Notes: a model not told the origin generated them from the sequence alone. Counted from the stretch's first letter, positions 1-9,640 are shown. The stretch is DNA of 43,455 nt from Companilactobacillus versmoldensis DSM 14857 = KCTC 3814 (GCF_001434295.1 NZ_AZFA01000018.1:1-43455), one strand, 5' to 3'. A program made the numbers and translations.

Positions 1-24
1 GAAAGTTTAGACCCAAAATTTTTT

Positions 25-60
25 AAAAACCGACGATTCCGTGAGGGTCGCCGGTTTTTT
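25..60 (+). terminator. Rho-independent terminator of the gene left of the window
   Basis: A 12-bp stem with one A-C mismatch (arms 25-36 and 48-59) encloses an 11-base loop and ends in a T run. It closes whatever transcript enters from the left, so the ABC-F gene that follows starts a new unit. Confidence 0.8.
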
Positions 61-163
61 GATGGAAAAGTTTCAAATCACTTTAGAATTATATTAAATG
101 CTTTTTTTAGTAGGCTTTTTCGACTAAAATATTAAGTAACTATAAAAATACGTGGTGAATTAT

Positions 164-2062
164 TTGAAAACATTAAATGTAACCAATGCAAGTAAGAATT
201 TCGGTGATAGAACATTGTTTAAAGACGTTTCTTTCACGATCAATGAGAATGATCGGATCGGTCTATTAGGTCTGAATGGAGTCGGTAAAACGACCCTTTT
301 GGACGGGATCGTCAACAATGAGGATCTCAATTCGATCGACATCGAGAAGCCAAAGACTTATAAGATAACTTATTTAAAGCAGCAACCAGAATTGGATGAA
401 AAGCTTTCCGTGACTGATGCTGTTTTTGCTGGCGAAAATGAACAATTCAAATTGATTCGGAAATATGAACGTGCTTTGAATAAGTTCAATCAAAATTCGA
501 CTGACCAAAAGATTCAAAAAGAATTCTTTGATCTTCAGGAAAAAATGAACGCGGCTGATGCTTGGCAGATGGAATCCGATGTTAAAGCGATCCTTAATAA
601 GCTGGGTATTGTTGAATTAGACAAGACTATTGAAGAACTTTCTGGTGGTCAACAACGTCGGGTAGCTTTAGCACAGACTTTGATCTCAGATGCTGACCTA
701 TTGATTCTGGATGAGCCAACAAACCACTTGGATTATCAAGCTATTGATTGGTTGGAAGGATATTTGAACAAATTCAAGGGCTCAGTCATGTTCGTGACCC
801 ACGATCGGTACTTTTTGAATAAGGTAGCCAATCGGATCTTTGAATTAGAGCATCGAAACGTTACCGAATACGATGGGAACTACGAAAAATATCTTCAACA
901 AAAAGCAGCTAATGAAGCTAATATGGCTGCAGTTCAGCATCACAAGACACAAATGTACAAAAAAGAACTAGACTGGATGCGTGCTGGTGTCAAAGCGCGT
1001 GGAACGAAACAGCAAGCTCGGATCGACCGTTTCAATGATTTGAAAGATGATTTAGCTGACAAACCACAAGCTCAAATGGAAATGTCGATCGATATCGCTC
1101 AGCAACGACTGGGCAACGATGTTTTCAAGATTGACGATGCTAAATTGCATTTTGATGATAAAGATATCATCGATGATTTCAATTACTTGGTCAGTAAAGG
1201 TGACCGGATCGGGATCACCGGATCAAATGGTTCTGGTAAGACGACTTTTCTTAATGTATTAGCCGGTAAAATACCCCTAGACTCTGGTAATTTGAAAGTG
1301 GGACAAACGGTCAAGATTGGTTATTTCACCCAATACACTGAAGATATGGACCCAGACAAGCGTGTTATCAGATATCTAGAAGGGATCGGACAAAATGTCG
1401 AAAGCGTTGACGGGGGACATATGTCAGCTTCACAATTATTGGATACTTTCAAATTCGATCATCAAATGCAAGGGGCGTTCATCCGTGAACTATCTGGTGG
1501 TGAGAAACGTCGTCTCTATTTATTAGCGATTTTGATCACTCAGCCAAATGTTTTGTTACTAGATGAACCAACTAATAATCTTGATATCGAGACCTTGACG
1601 ATTTTAGAAGATTATATTGCTGATTTTAAAGGTACTGTGATGGCTGTTTCCCATGACCGTTACTTCCTGGATAAAATTGCTAGTAAATTGTTGATTTTTA
1701 AAGGAAATGGTCGGATCGTTGAAAGTTATGATTCTTATTCTGGATATTTGAAAGAAATGGCTGAACAAGAACAAGCTAAACATCAAGAAACAAAGGCAAA
1801 GAAGTCGGCTGAAAGCAATGAAAATGAACCTAAAGCTACCGAAAAAACGAAATTGACGTATGCTGAAGAAATCGAATTCAAAAAGTTAGAACCTGAGATC
1901 GAACGGTTAGATGATGAGATTTCCGACTTGAAACAGCAGTTGAATAATGAGGGCAATGACTATACCCAATTAATGGACTATCAACGTCAACTGGATGAGG
2001 CTAATCAAAAGGCTGATCATCTGATGGAACGCTGGGAATATTTAGGCCAATTTGAGGAGTAG
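164..2062 (+). CDS. ABC-F family ATPase (translation factor type, YfmR-like)
   Basis: This soluble protein has two ATP-binding cassettes and no membrane domain, as in ABC-F proteins that act on the ribosome. Cassette 1 has Walker [10 protein letters not shown] near residues 36-44, signature LSGGQ at 159-163 and Walker [13 protein letters not shown]. Cassette 2 has GSNGSGKTT near 352, LSGGEKRRL near 443 and [12 protein letters not shown] charged linker and a C-terminal coiled coil follow. Two GTG codons (152, 155) are in frame upstream, but the GGTGA motif at 154-158 sits five bases before the TTG at 164, and starting there gives the usual MKTLNV-type N terminus. It probably heads an operon with thyA and folA. 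A housekeeping role in clearing stalled ribosomes fits better than antibiotic resistance, but this is inferred from family and context. Confidence 0.9.
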   Translation: MKTLNVTNASKNFGDRTLFKDVSFTINENDRIGLLGLNGVGKTTLLDGIVNNEDLNSIDIEKPKTYKITYLKQQPELDEKLSVTDAVFAGENEQFKLIRKYERALNKFNQNSTDQKIQKEFFDLQEKMNAADAWQMESDVKAILNKLGIVELDKTIEELSGGQQRRVALAQTLISDADLLILDEPTNHLDYQAIDWLEGYLNKFKGSVMFVTHDRYFLNKVANRIFELEHRNVTEYDGNYEKYLQQKAANEANMAAVQHHKTQMYKKELDWMRAGVKARGTKQQARIDRFNDLKDDLADKPQAQMEMSIDIAQQRLGNDVFKIDDAKLHFDDKDIIDDFNYLVSKGDRIGITGSNGSGKTTFLNVLAGKIPLDSGNLKVGQTVKIGYFTQYTEDMDPDKRVIRYLEGIGQNVESVDGGHMSASQLLDTFKFDHQMQGAFIRELSGGEKRRLYLLAILITQPNVLLLDEPTNNLDIETLTILEDYIADFKGTVMAVSHDRYFLDKIASKLLIFKGNGRIVESYDSYSGYLKEMAEQEQAKHQETKAKKSAESNENEPKATEKTKLTYAEEIEFKKLEPEIERLDDEISDLKQQLNNEGNDYTQLMDYQRQLDEANQKADHLMERWEYLGQFEE

Positions 2063-2070
2063 AGGAAATT

Positions 2071-3021
2071 ATGAGTAATGAGCAACAATATTTGGATTTA
2101 TTAGATTATGTTTTAGAACATGGACATGAAAAATCAGACCGGACTGGTACAGGTACGATCAGTATCTTTGGTTACCAAATGCGTTTTGATCTACAAAAGT
2201 CATTCCCACTGTTGACGACTAAAAAGGTTCCTTTTGGTTTGATCAAAAGTGAATTACTCTGGTTTTTACATGGTGACACTAATATTCGCTATTTGTTACA
2301 ACATAAGAACCATATCTGGGATGAATGGGCATTTAAAAAATATATCGAAAGTGATGATTATAAAGGACCAGATATGACTGACTTTGGTCGTAGACATTTG
2401 CTAGATCCTGAATTTGATCAAGAATATCAAGTCGAGAAAAAACGTTTTGATGACTTGATCTTAAATGATGATCAATTTGCAGAGAAATTTGGTAATCTTG
2501 GTCAAGTCTATGGTGCACAGTGGCGCCATTGGGAGACACGTGATGGTAGTTTTATTGACCAAATCAAAAATGTGATCCATCAGATCAAGACCACACCAGA
2601 TTCCAGAAGGATGATCGTTAGTGCTTGGAATCCAGAAGATGTTCCTAGCATGGCGCTGCCTCCATGTCATACATTGTTTCAATTTTATGTTAATGACGGT
2701 AAGTTATCATGCCAGCTTTATCAAAGAAGTGCCGATTTGTTTTTAGGCGTACCGTTCAATATTGCTAGTTATGCGTTATTGACGCATTTGATCGCACGTG
2801 AGACTGGCTTAGAAGTCGGCGATTTTGTTCATACTTTTGGGGATGCTCATATTTATTTAAATCATTTAGCTCAAGTAAAAGAACAATTGTCACGGACTCC
2901 TACTGCTGGACCACAATTAGTCATTGATAGTGATAAAAGTATTTTCGACTTGGACGTGAAAGATATCACTGTTCAAGGTTATGAACCACAAGCTGCAATC
3001 AAGGCTCCTGTAGCCGTTTAA
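2071..3021 (+). CDS. thyA: Thymidylate synthase
   Basis: It converts dUMP and methylene-tetrahydrofolate to dTMP and dihydrofolate in the cytoplasm. The N terminus carries the phosphate-binding arginine in SDRTGTGT, the nucleophile is Cys199 in [11 protein letters not shown], and the dUMP-binding segment [20 protein letters not shown] follows. At 316 residues it has the extra roughly 50-residue small-domain segment (about 90-140) known from the Lactobacillus casei enzyme and absent from the 264-residue E. coli form. The gene begins 8 bases after the ABC-F stop with AGAGG as ribosome binding site. folA, which recycles its dihydrofolate product, lies 14 bases downstream, so the two reactions are encoded together. 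Confidence 0.98.
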   Translation: MSNEQQYLDLLDYVLEHGHEKSDRTGTGTISIFGYQMRFDLQKSFPLLTTKKVPFGLIKSELLWFLHGDTNIRYLLQHKNHIWDEWAFKKYIESDDYKGPDMTDFGRRHLLDPEFDQEYQVEKKRFDDLILNDDQFAEKFGNLGQVYGAQWRHWETRDGSFIDQIKNVIHQIKTTPDSRRMIVSAWNPEDVPSMALPPCHTLFQFYVNDGKLSCQLYQRSADLFLGVPFNIASYALLTHLIARETGLEVGDFVHTFGDAHIYLNHLAQVKEQLSRTPTAGPQLVIDSDKSIFDLDVKDITVQGYEPQAAIKAPVAV

Positions 3022-3035
3022 TCTGAGGTGGAAAA

Positions 3036-3542
3036 ATGATCGCTTTTGTTTGGGCTGAAGACAGCCAAAGAAATATTGGATATCAGGGTGATTTGCCTTG
3101 GTACTTGCCAAACGATATGAAACGATTTAAGGAATTAACGACAAATAATACTATCGTGATGGGACGTAGGACTTATGAAAGTTTTCCTAATGGACCACTT
3201 CCCAATCGGCAAAATATCGTGATCTCACGCAACAAAAATTATCAAGTCAAGTCTCCAGCCATCTTGATCAACGATAAAGGGGCTTTGTTTGAATATGTTT
3301 CTAAACAAGCTAATATCATGATCATTGGCGGGAAAACAATTTTCCAATTATTCAAAGATGATGTTGATACTCTTTATGTTACGAAGATCCATCATGAATT
3401 TTCTGGTGATACAAAAATGATCGATTTGGATTATCGAAAATTCAAATTGACCGAAAAAAAAGAAGGTACCATGGATGAAAAAAATCCTTATCCATATACC
3501 TTCGAAACTTATCATCGTTTATCCAACGTAGAAGTAAACTGA
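3036..3542 (+). CDS. folA: Dihydrofolate reductase
   Basis: It reduces dihydrofolate to tetrahydrofolate with NADPH, regenerating the cofactor used by the adjacent thymidylate synthase. Recognisable parts are the N-terminal strand MIAFVWAED, the GDLPWYLPNDMKRFKELT segment with the active-site acid Asp27, VMGRRTYES for NADPH binding, and IIGGKTIFQLF near the middle. The length of 168 residues is normal, and GAGGTGG lies four bases before the ATG. Its last 24 bases overlap the 3' end of the opposing trhA gene, and I see no terminator between them. This enzyme is the trimethoprim target. I see no obvious insertion or deletion, and resistance cannot be judged from sequence alone. Confidence 0.97.
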   Translation: MIAFVWAEDSQRNIGYQGDLPWYLPNDMKRFKELTTNNTIVMGRRTYESFPNGPLPNRQNIVISRNKNYQVKSPAILINDKGALFEYVSKQANIMIIGGKTIFQLFKDDVDTLYVTKIHHEFSGDTKMIDLDYRKFKLTEKKEGTMDEKNPYPYTFETYHRLSNVEVN

Positions 3543-4205
3543 GAAATACATTAATGCGGTCCCTAGCATCACGAAAATGTGCCAGATGACGTGAACGAAT
3601 TTGAGATTTTTGATCAAGTAGACGCAGGCCCCTAATGTGAAAGCCACGCCTCCAAAGAACAAAAGCCATGTCCCGGTTGCACCGATAGCTTCATAAAGTG
3701 GTTTCATTGCCACGATGATCGCCCAACCCATTAAAACATAAAGCAAAGTTTCAAAATATTTGTAACGACCGACGTTAAAGATCTTGTAAAGGATGCCGCC
3801 AATGGCTAAAATCCAAATGATCGACAGTAGAGTGATTGCAAATGGAGTACTTTTTAAAGCTACTAAACAGTAGGGCGTATAAGTTCCGGCAATCATCAAG
3901 AAAATCGAACTGTGGTCAAAGATTTGGAATACACCTTTGGCCTTGGTAAAGTACAAACTGTGGAACAACGTTGAACTTAAATATAAAAAGAACAATGTGA
4001 ATGCATAAATGAAAAATGCTGTGATGGTCAAAGGATCGCCACTAGCAAAGCCTTTTATGAGCAAGAATATTGCTCCAATAATTGCTAGAATGATACCGAT
4101 ACCATGAGTTACAGCACTGAAAACTTCATTAGTGATTTGATAACGGCGTGAATACTTTTTTACCGGTACGACGTTTTTTACAGTATTTTTTGACAAAACT
4201 TTCAT
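3519..4205 (-). CDS. trhA: Hemolysin III family / PAQR-type membrane protein TrhA
   Basis: This is an integral membrane protein of 228 residues with about seven hydrophobic segments after a basic N-terminal tail (residues 1-30). Family motifs are visible: NEVFSAVTHGIGI, then SSTLFHSLYF, FDHSSIFLMIAGTYTPY, and near the C terminus KFVHVIWHIFVMLG. The conserved His, Ser and Asp residues in these motifs are those proposed to bind a metal in the PAQR superfamily. The start is supported by AGAAGG about six bases upstream. It is monocistronic, diverges from the DegV gene over about 120 bases, and converges on folA with a 24-base overlap. Proteins of this family are linked to membrane fluidity homeostasis. 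The hemolysin name is historical. Confidence 0.9.
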   Translation of the reverse strand: MKVLSKNTVKNVVPVKKYSRRYQITNEVFSAVTHGIGIILAIIGAIFLLIKGFASGDPLTITAFFIYAFTLFFLYLSSTLFHSLYFTKAKGVFQIFDHSSIFLMIAGTYTPYCLVALKSTPFAITLLSIIWILAIGGILYKIFNVGRYKYFETLLYVLMGWAIIVAMKPLYEAIGATGTWLLFFGGVAFTLGACVYLIKNLKFVHVIWHIFVMLGTALMYFSVYFYVG

Positions 4206-4255
4206 CAGACCTTCTTATAGATTTAGTTATAATAATATAATACTTTAGCGGAAAG

Positions 4256-4285
4256 TTCATACAATGTTAATATTTCTGGTATAAT
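4256..4285 (+). promoter_or_regulatory. Promoter for the DegV gene (extended -10)
   Basis: TATAAT at 4280-4285 is preceded by TG at 4277-4278, giving the TGnTATAAT extended -10. A TTCATA sequence at 4256-4261 matches the -35 consensus at four of six positions with an 18-base spacer. It lies about 40 bases before the ATG. Confidence 0.7.
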
Positions 4286-4327
4286 TTAAACAATTAAGCA
4301 ATGAAAACCTTATGAAAGAGGGAGAAT

Positions 4328-5170
4328 ATGAGTAAGGTAAAAATCATCACTGATTCTTCTGTACAATTGACTGAAGAAGAGATCAAAGAAAATGACATCT
4401 CGATCGTTCCATTGACCATTGAAATTGATGGGCACACTTATACTGATGGGGTCGATATTTCAAGAAAGAAATTCGTTGAAGAAATGGATGCTTCAAAGGA
4501 ATTACCAAAGACGTCACAACCATCGATCGGTGCTTTCATGGAAGTAATCGATAATGTTCCGGACGATTATACTGATATTCTTTCATTAAATATGACTAAA
4601 TCAATCAGTGGTACGATCAATGCTGCTCGTCAGATCAAAGAAATGACCGATCGTAATTATGAAGCTGTTGATACGGAATTTACTGACCGGGCAATGGCTT
4701 TTCAAGTGTTAAAAGCTGCCAAAATTGCTAAAGCAGGCAAATCAGTTGACGAAATAAAGACTGCCATCAATAATATCCGTGATCACACATATTTATATAT
4801 GGGGATAACAAGTATTGAAAATGTTTTACGAGGCGGACGGTTGAATCGATTTGCAGGTACACTCTCGACATTATTGAACTTGAATTTAGTGTTAACAATG
4901 CAAAATAACAGTTTAGACATCGCTAAGCGTGGCCGTGGTCGTAAGACAATCGAAAAATACATGAAGAACGTTATGGAAGAGATCAAAGGTTTAAAAAATA
5001 TCAAATCGATCGGGATTTCTTATGTTGATAAGCTTGACTATGTCAATGAATTGAAAGCCCAATTACAAGAGATCGTGCCTGATGTACCTTTGTTGATCCG
5101 AGTAACTAGTCCAGTTATTGCCACTCATGCGGGTACGGGTGCCTTTGCGATTGAATTTTATACAGAATAA
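4328..5170 (+). CDS. DegV family fatty-acid-binding protein
   Basis: DegV proteins bind a fatty acid in a cleft between two domains. Several homologues act as the FakB subunit that presents exogenous fatty acids to the kinase FakA for phosphorylation. Here the N terminus has VKIITDSSVQLT, followed by SIVPLTIEIDGHTYTDGVDIS and the ligand-contacting segments KTSQPSIGAF and LNMTKSISGTINAA. The C-terminal domain ends THAGTGAFAIEFY. The length of 280 residues is typical. GAGGGAGA precedes the ATG, and the gene has its own extended -10 promoter and terminator, so it is monocistronic. No FakA partner is in the window, so its lipid specificity and use in fatty-acid uptake are inferred from the family. 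Confidence 0.93.
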   Translation: MSKVKIITDSSVQLTEEEIKENDISIVPLTIEIDGHTYTDGVDISRKKFVEEMDASKELPKTSQPSIGAFMEVIDNVPDDYTDILSLNMTKSISGTINAARQIKEMTDRNYEAVDTEFTDRAMAFQVLKAAKIAKAGKSVDEIKTAINNIRDHTYLYMGITSIENVLRGGRLNRFAGTLSTLLNLNLVLTMQNNSLDIAKRGRGRKTIEKYMKNVMEEIKGLKNIKSIGISYVDKLDYVNELKAQLQEIVPDVPLLIRVTSPVIATHAGTGAFAIEFYTE

Positions 5171-5213
5171 TTCTAATTACTGATAGTAATTTATTATTAG
5201 TGATTGACCATTC

Positions 5214-5252
5214 AAAAATTCCAAACTCACATCCGTGAATTTGGAATTTTTT
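5214..5252 (+). terminator. Terminator after the DegV gene
   Basis: A long stem pairs 5214-5230 with 5235-5252 around a four-base loop, with one bulge, and runs into a T-rich tail. It separates the DegV gene from the GDSL hydrolase unit. Confidence 0.8.
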
Positions 5253-5312
5253 CCTTATCAAAGGTTTTATTTAGTAAGTTAAAAAAGTTATGAATTGAAA
5301 GATGGATTTAAA

Positions 5313-6188
5313 ATGAAGAAGAAAAAATTCCTGACGATGATCTTTTCGTTAGTTTTTATTATTGCCGTCGTTGTCGGTGGATATTTTGTTTTGCAGAGTA
5401 ATTCGCATACTGAAGAACCACAGCAAGCAACTATTAATAATAAAGATAAAAAAGTTACTAAGATAACTAATAAGAAAAAAGTCGTCCCTAAAAAGAGCAA
5501 TGTTAAGATCGTTGCGATCGGCGATTCACTGACAGAAGGGATCGGTGATTCTAAATCAGTTGGTGGCGGTTATGTCACACGTTTGAAGCACAAGGTGCAT
5601 TCCAAATATGATGTTAAAACAACTGCAAATAATTTTGGCGTTTCAGGTAACACCAGTAGTCAAATCATCGATCGGATCTCTTTTGACCAAAAAATTCACA
5701 AAGAGTTACCAAAAGCTGATATTATTACAGTGACGGTAGGTGGTAATGATTTTATGCATCTACTGAAGAAAAAAGGGATGGATATTACTGAAAAAGATAT
5801 TGCCACTGAGCAGACTGCCTTTGACCAGAGATTAGGGGTTTTATTAGCAGATATTCGTCATTATAATGCTGATGCACCAATTTATTTGGTGGGTATTTAT
5901 AATCCTTTCAGTATTTATTTATCTAATGTCAAGGATGCTAAAGAAGCTTTTGTCAAGTGGGGTCAAGGATCACAAGAGGTTGCACGATCGGTCAATAATA
6001 CTTATTATGTTGATATTAATGAACTTTATCAAAATAAATATGTCAACAAAAAAGCTGAAAAAACTGGGACTAATCCCTATCTATCAAAGGACGACCATTT
6101 CCATCCGAATGCGACCGGTTATGATATGATGACAAATAAAATTTTCAGTAAAGTTCAAAATACAACGAAAGAGTGGCTTGATAAATAA
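5313..6188 (+). CDS. Secreted or membrane-anchored SGNH/GDSL hydrolase (YpmR-like)
   Basis: The protein begins with a basic run (MKKKKF) and a hydrophobic segment at about 7-26, a signal peptide or membrane anchor, so the enzyme acts outside the membrane. Block I is VAIGDSLTEGIGD with the nucleophilic Ser. Block II is NFGVSGNTSSQ, block III is TVTVGGNDFM, and block V is DDHFHPNATGY with the catalytic Asp and His. The substrate is unknown; the family contains esterases and lipases. An upstream in-frame TTG (5295) exists, but the ATG at 5313 gives a proper signal peptide, with a weak GATGG before it. Followed after five bases by a YpmS-like gene, the same pair as ypmR-ypmS in Bacillus subtilis. 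Confidence 0.9.
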   Translation: MKKKKFLTMIFSLVFIIAVVVGGYFVLQSNSHTEEPQQATINNKDKKVTKITNKKKVVPKKSNVKIVAIGDSLTEGIGDSKSVGGGYVTRLKHKVHSKYDVKTTANNFGVSGNTSSQIIDRISFDQKIHKELPKADIITVTVGGNDFMHLLKKKGMDITEKDIATEQTAFDQRLGVLLADIRHYNADAPIYLVGIYNPFSIYLSNVKDAKEAFVKWGQGSQEVARSVNNTYYVDINELYQNKYVNKKAEKTGTNPYLSKDDHFHPNATGYDMMTNKIFSKVQNTTKEWLDK

Positions 6189-6193
6189 TCGCT

Positions 6194-6790
6194 ATGAAAA
6201 AGAAAAACTATTGGAAAATCGCCTTTTTAGTCTTAATGGGTCTGCTATTAGTCTTCGGAGGCCTTTTAAGTGCCAAGATATTTAGTGCTCCCAATGAAAC
6301 TTATAAAGTCTCTTCGACGATTGAAGCTAAAGATCAACAAGTTTTCACTGTTCATATGGACAAGAGTCAGGCTAATGAAATGGCTTCCTACTATTTAGAA
6401 CATACTTTAAATAATGGAAAAGCCGAATACGATTTAAAATTGAATAAACAAGCAGTCATGTCAGGTGAATTATCATTCCTTGGTTCAAAGATCCACTTTG
6501 ATCTTGAGATGCAGCCTTATGCCAAAACCAATGGGGATGTGCTGTTAAAAGCAAAAAAGATTAAAGTTGGAGCGTTATCACTACCAATTAAATTTGTGAT
6601 GAATTATGCTAAAAATAGCTTTAAAATTCCTAAATGGGTCGATGTAAATAGTAACGACAAAACCATTTTGTTGAAATTTACTAAATTTACTACCAAAGAA
6701 GGATATAGTATTAGAGCCAAAAAGATTGATTTGAAACATGACAAGTTAGTTTTTGATGTCATGAATGATAAGATAACTGATAATCAATAA
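6194..6790 (+). CDS. YpmS family (DUF2140) membrane-anchored protein
   Basis: This 198-residue protein has a lysine-rich start and one transmembrane segment (about residues 9-30), then an extracytoplasmic domain of alternating polar and hydrophobic strands. The order, with a YpmR-like GDSL hydrolase five bases upstream, and the segment VHMDKSQANEMASYYLEH identify the YpmS family. Its function is not known. The ribosome binding site is poor (GAGTGG inside the preceding gene), suggesting translational coupling to the hydrolase. Partnership in envelope metabolism is inferred only from the conserved pairing. Confidence 0.85.
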   Translation: MKKKNYWKIAFLVLMGLLLVFGGLLSAKIFSAPNETYKVSSTIEAKDQQVFTVHMDKSQANEMASYYLEHTLNNGKAEYDLKLNKQAVMSGELSFLGSKIHFDLEMQPYAKTNGDVLLKAKKIKVGALSLPIKFVMNYAKNSFKIPKWVDVNSNDKTILLKFTKFTTKEGYSIRAKKIDLKHDKLVFDVMNDKITDNQ

Positions 6791-6813
6791 ATAATTATGA
6801 ACAGAGGTAGCTA

Positions 6814-7038
6814 ATGAGAAGAAGCTTTTACCAATTTCTTATGACACTTCGTAATCCAGAAAGCGTTGAGCCAGATGCAGAGTTTGCTAATAATGCTTTT
6901 CACGATCAATCATTTCCTAAGCAGGAGCAAAACTATGAAAAGATCTCTGAATATTTGGAGCTTAATGCAGGCTACTTACCAAGTATGACGATCTTTGATG
7001 AAGTGTATGCAAAATATAAAGACATAGATAGAAAATAG
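6814..7038 (+). CDS. YozE family (UPF0346) small protein
   Basis: This is a 74-residue cytoplasmic protein with the family pattern [12 protein letters not shown] at the start and [19 protein letters not shown] in the middle, ending with an SDYLE-like helix ([15 protein letters not shown]). The fold is a SAM-like helical bundle. No biochemical function is established. AGAGGT precedes the ATG. It sits between YpmS and ylqF in the same orientation, with the ylqF ATG nine bases after its stop, so all are likely co-transcribed. Confidence 0.9.
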   Translation: MRRSFYQFLMTLRNPESVEPDAEFANNAFHDQSFPKQEQNYEKISEYLELNAGYLPSMTIFDEVYAKYKDIDRK

Positions 7039-7047
7039 GTGATAATT

Positions 7048-7902
7048 ATGGTCCTACAGTGGTATCCCGGTCACATGAACAAGGCAAAGAATCAAGTCCA
7101 AGACCGCTTGAAGGTCGTTGATATCGTTTTAGAGATCGTCGACGCTCGTTTGCCGTATTCCTCAAGGAATCCAGTTCTAGAACAAATAATCAATCAGAAA
7201 AAACATATTATAATTTTGAATAAAGCTGATTTGGCGGATCCTAAATTAACTTCTGATTGGATCTTAAGCTACCAACAAGAAGGCACAGCAGCAATTGAAG
7301 TCGACGCTAAGCATGACACTAAGCTGACTAAATTGAATAATTTGATCCGTTCAGAATTATCTGACAAAATTGCTAAATACGAACGTAATGGCGTCAAAAA
7401 TTTCCAAATCAGGGCGATGTGTATTGGTATCCCCAATGTTGGTAAATCGACTATCCTGAATAAAATGGTCGGTAAAAAAGTCGCTGTCACAGGCAATAAA
7501 CCAGGCGTCACTAAAAATCAAAATTGGCTGAAAACGGATTATGGTATCGATCTACTGGATACCCCTGGTATTTTGTGGCCAAAAATAAGTGATCCGAAAG
7601 TTGGGATGAAGTTAGCTCTTTCTGGTGCTATCAAAGATAAGATCTATCCACCTGATGATGTAGCGATTTATGCTTTAGATTTTCTCCAAGCAAATTACTT
7701 GGATCGTGTGATGTCAGTCTACAATCTGCAGCGTTCTGATGTGTATAATCACACTACAGCTCAACTATTGATGCGTTTGACAGAGAAGCTTGGCTATAAA
7801 GAAGATTATGATCGTGCCGCCAGAAGGGTGATCATGGACGTTCGTAATTTGAAATTTGGTCGTGTCACTTTTGATGTTCCTGGGGAGTTTTATGAAGAAT
7901 AA
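7048..7902 (+). CDS. ylqF: Ribosome biogenesis GTPase YlqF/RbgA
   Basis: RbgA is needed for a late step of 50S subunit assembly. The GTPase motifs are circularly permuted as expected: G4 NKAD (in IILNKADLAD) precedes G5, then G1 GIPNVGKST, a G2 threonine region and G3 DTPG. The N terminus VLQWYPGHMNKAK is the family signature, and a C-terminal helical RNA-binding domain follows. A GTG at 7039 is in frame, but AGGTGA at 7035-7040 is the ribosome binding site for the ATG at 7048, which matches the family N terminus. The stop overlaps the start of rnhB by 11 bases, so the two are translationally coupled. Confidence 0.95.
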   Translation: MVLQWYPGHMNKAKNQVQDRLKVVDIVLEIVDARLPYSSRNPVLEQIINQKKHIIILNKADLADPKLTSDWILSYQQEGTAAIEVDAKHDTKLTKLNNLIRSELSDKIAKYERNGVKNFQIRAMCIGIPNVGKSTILNKMVGKKVAVTGNKPGVTKNQNWLKTDYGIDLLDTPGILWPKISDPKVGMKLALSGAIKDKIYPPDDVAIYALDFLQANYLDRVMSVYNLQRSDVYNHTTAQLLMRLTEKLGYKEDYDRAARRVIMDVRNLKFGRVTFDVPGEFYEE

Positions 7903-8677
7903 TCTCACCATAAAAGTTATCAAAGAAAAATTACTCGAACAGCCAGATTCAAAATTCATTGAAGAATTATCAGCCGATCCTCGCACTGGTGTTCAAAAAT
8001 TATTACTGCAATATCAAAAAAGGATTGCTAAGCAAGCCAAGAATTATCAAGATTTTCTCCAAAAAGAAAATCTTGAACAACCGTTTTGGCAACAGCAAAA
8101 ATATGTCGCTGGTGTCGATGAAGTTGGGCGTGGTCCTCTAGCTGGACCAGTTGTCACAGCAGCCGTAGTTTTACCTGCCAATAATACTCTTTATGAAGTT
8201 GATGATTCAAAAAAATTATCAGCTGATAAACGTGCGAAATTGTATCGTCAAATTTGTCAACAAGCAATTGATATTAGTGTGGCAGTTGGTTCTCGGCAAT
8301 TGATCGATCGGGAGAATATTTATCATGCGACCGAATTGACCATGAAGGATGCAGTCGATAATCTTTACTTGAGACCTGATCATATCTTGGTGGATGCAAT
8401 GACTATACCAATTTCAATTTCACAGACAAAATTGATCAAAGGTGATTCCAAATCACTCTCGATCGGCGCAGCAAGTATCATCGCTAAGGTTGCCCGAGAT
8501 CGGTTGATGTGTGAATACGATCGTATTTATCCGGAGTTTGGTTTTGCTCACAATGATGGCTATGGAACTAAAGAACATTTACAAGCCCTTACTAAGTATG
8601 GCAAGACTAAGTTACATCGTGAAAGTTTTGCACCAGTCAAAAATATTGAAACGATCTATCAACGACCACTTGCGTAA
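7892..8677 (+). CDS. rnhB: Ribonuclease HII
   Basis: RNase HII cleaves RNA in RNA-DNA hybrids and starts removal of misincorporated ribonucleotides. The signature AGVDEVGRGPLAGPV carries the first catalytic Asp and Glu. The third acid lies in LVDAMTI and the fourth in KVARDRLM. GYGTKEHL and LHRESFAPV complete the pattern. An N-terminal helical extension of about 75 residues precedes the core, as in Bacillus RnhB. The ATG at 7892 has GGGGAG just upstream inside ylqF, so I prefer it to an in-frame TTG at 7856. The length is 261 residues. dprA follows after 25 bases. Confidence 0.96.
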   Translation: MKNNLTIKVIKEKLLEQPDSKFIEELSADPRTGVQKLLLQYQKRIAKQAKNYQDFLQKENLEQPFWQQQKYVAGVDEVGRGPLAGPVVTAAVVLPANNTLYEVDDSKKLSADKRAKLYRQICQQAIDISVAVGSRQLIDRENIYHATELTMKDAVDNLYLRPDHILVDAMTIPISISQTKLIKGDSKSLSIGAASIIAKVARDRLMCEYDRIYPEFGFAHNDGYGTKEHLQALTKYGKTKLHRESFAPVKNIETIYQRPLA

Positions 8678-8702
8678 TTTTAATTACGAGGGTGGTTTTT
8701 TT

Positions 8703-9521
8703 ATGGATAAATTAACGAAATTTTTAGTCAGTTGTCGAATGACACAAATGGTGTCTAATCAAGAGTTATTGAAGTTGATCCAAGTCATCAATAATAGTTC
8801 CGGCAATGTCTTGGCGGGATTGAAATATTTACAAGTTGTTTTTGGTCAAGGTAAATTTGACAAGTTTCTACTATTATTTAGAAGCATAGATTTAGCCAAT
8901 GTGGAGGCGCTAAATTTTTGGGATCCAATGTATCCCAAACAGCTTCGGCAGATCTATAATCCGCCTGCATTGTTGTTCTATAAAGGAAAGAAAAATTTGC
9001 TTTTATCGAATTGTTTGTCTATTGTTGGTTCTAGGAAGGCTAGCGAGTATAGCTTTCACTGTGTTGCTGGTCTTGTCCCTAAAATTGTCGACCGGTATAC
9101 TGTGGTCAGTGGTTTGGCGACGGGTGTCGATACCTGGGCACATCAAGCAACACTTGATCACCTTGGAAATACAATTGCTGTGATTGGCAGTAGTTTGGAT
9201 GTAGCTTATCCAAATAAAAATGCCAAATTGCAACAAAGAATTGCTTCAACTGGTTTATTGTTGAGCGAATATCCACCTGGAAGTCAAATCAAGCCATGGC
9301 ATTTTCCACAACGTAATCGGATAATTGCTGGCTTGTCGGAAAAGGTGATCGTTACTGAGGCAAAACTAAAAAGTGGTGCCTTGATCACTGCAGAGTTAGC
9401 CTTAGATTCTAATCGTGAGGTTTTAGCTGTGCCAGGTCGAATCGATTCGGCACTTTCTGCCGGGTGCAATAAACTGATTCAGGATGGAGCTATTCCGTTA
9501 ATAAATTTTAACGAAATATAG
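8703..9521 (+). CDS. dprA: DNA processing protein DprA
   Basis: DprA binds incoming single-stranded DNA during natural transformation and loads RecA. The Rossmann-like core is clear: LSIVGSRKAS, VSGLATGVDTWAHQATLD, TIAVIGSSLDVAYP, SEYPPGSQIKPWHFPQRNRI and the GALITAELALD segment. It has 272 residues and stops just after the Rossmann domain, without the C-terminal winged helix of some Gram-negative DprA proteins. The ATG at 8703 follows GAGGGTGG by about seven bases. It sits after ylqF-rnhB and before topA, the common Firmicutes order. Presence of dprA does not by itself prove competence, because the window contains no DNA uptake genes. Confidence 0.95.
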   Translation: MDKLTKFLVSCRMTQMVSNQELLKLIQVINNSSGNVLAGLKYLQVVFGQGKFDKFLLLFRSIDLANVEALNFWDPMYPKQLRQIYNPPALLFYKGKKNLLLSNCLSIVGSRKASEYSFHCVAGLVPKIVDRYTVVSGLATGVDTWAHQATLDHLGNTIAVIGSSLDVAYPNKNAKLQQRIASTGLLLSEYPPGSQIKPWHFPQRNRIIAGLSEKVIVTEAKLKSGALITAELALDSNREVLAVPGRIDSALSAGCNKLIQDGAIPLINFNEI

Positions 9522-9561
9522 AAAACGTTTCCCAAATTGTCAAAAAAAATGTATTATTTGA

Positions 9562-9590
9562 TTGACAAATCAAAAATTGATATTTAATAT
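9562..9590 (+). promoter_or_regulatory. Promoter for the topA-xerC-hslVU unit
   Basis: A perfect TTGACA at 9562-9567 is followed after 17 bases by TAATAT at 9585-9590. An alternative -10, TATAAG, starts at 9588. The start codon of topA is about 50 bases downstream. A separate promoter here makes dprA the end of the previous group. Confidence 0.6.
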
Positions 9591-9640
9591 AAGTTCAGTT
9601 TTTTAATCGAGCTTGAGTTACTAGAAAGGAGCACGTGTAC

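Noticed and set aside
9520-9535. cre-like GAAAACGTTTCCC sequence at the dprA stop
   Set aside because: It has three mismatches to the CcpA consensus and lies before topA, where catabolite control is not expected. Too weak to list.
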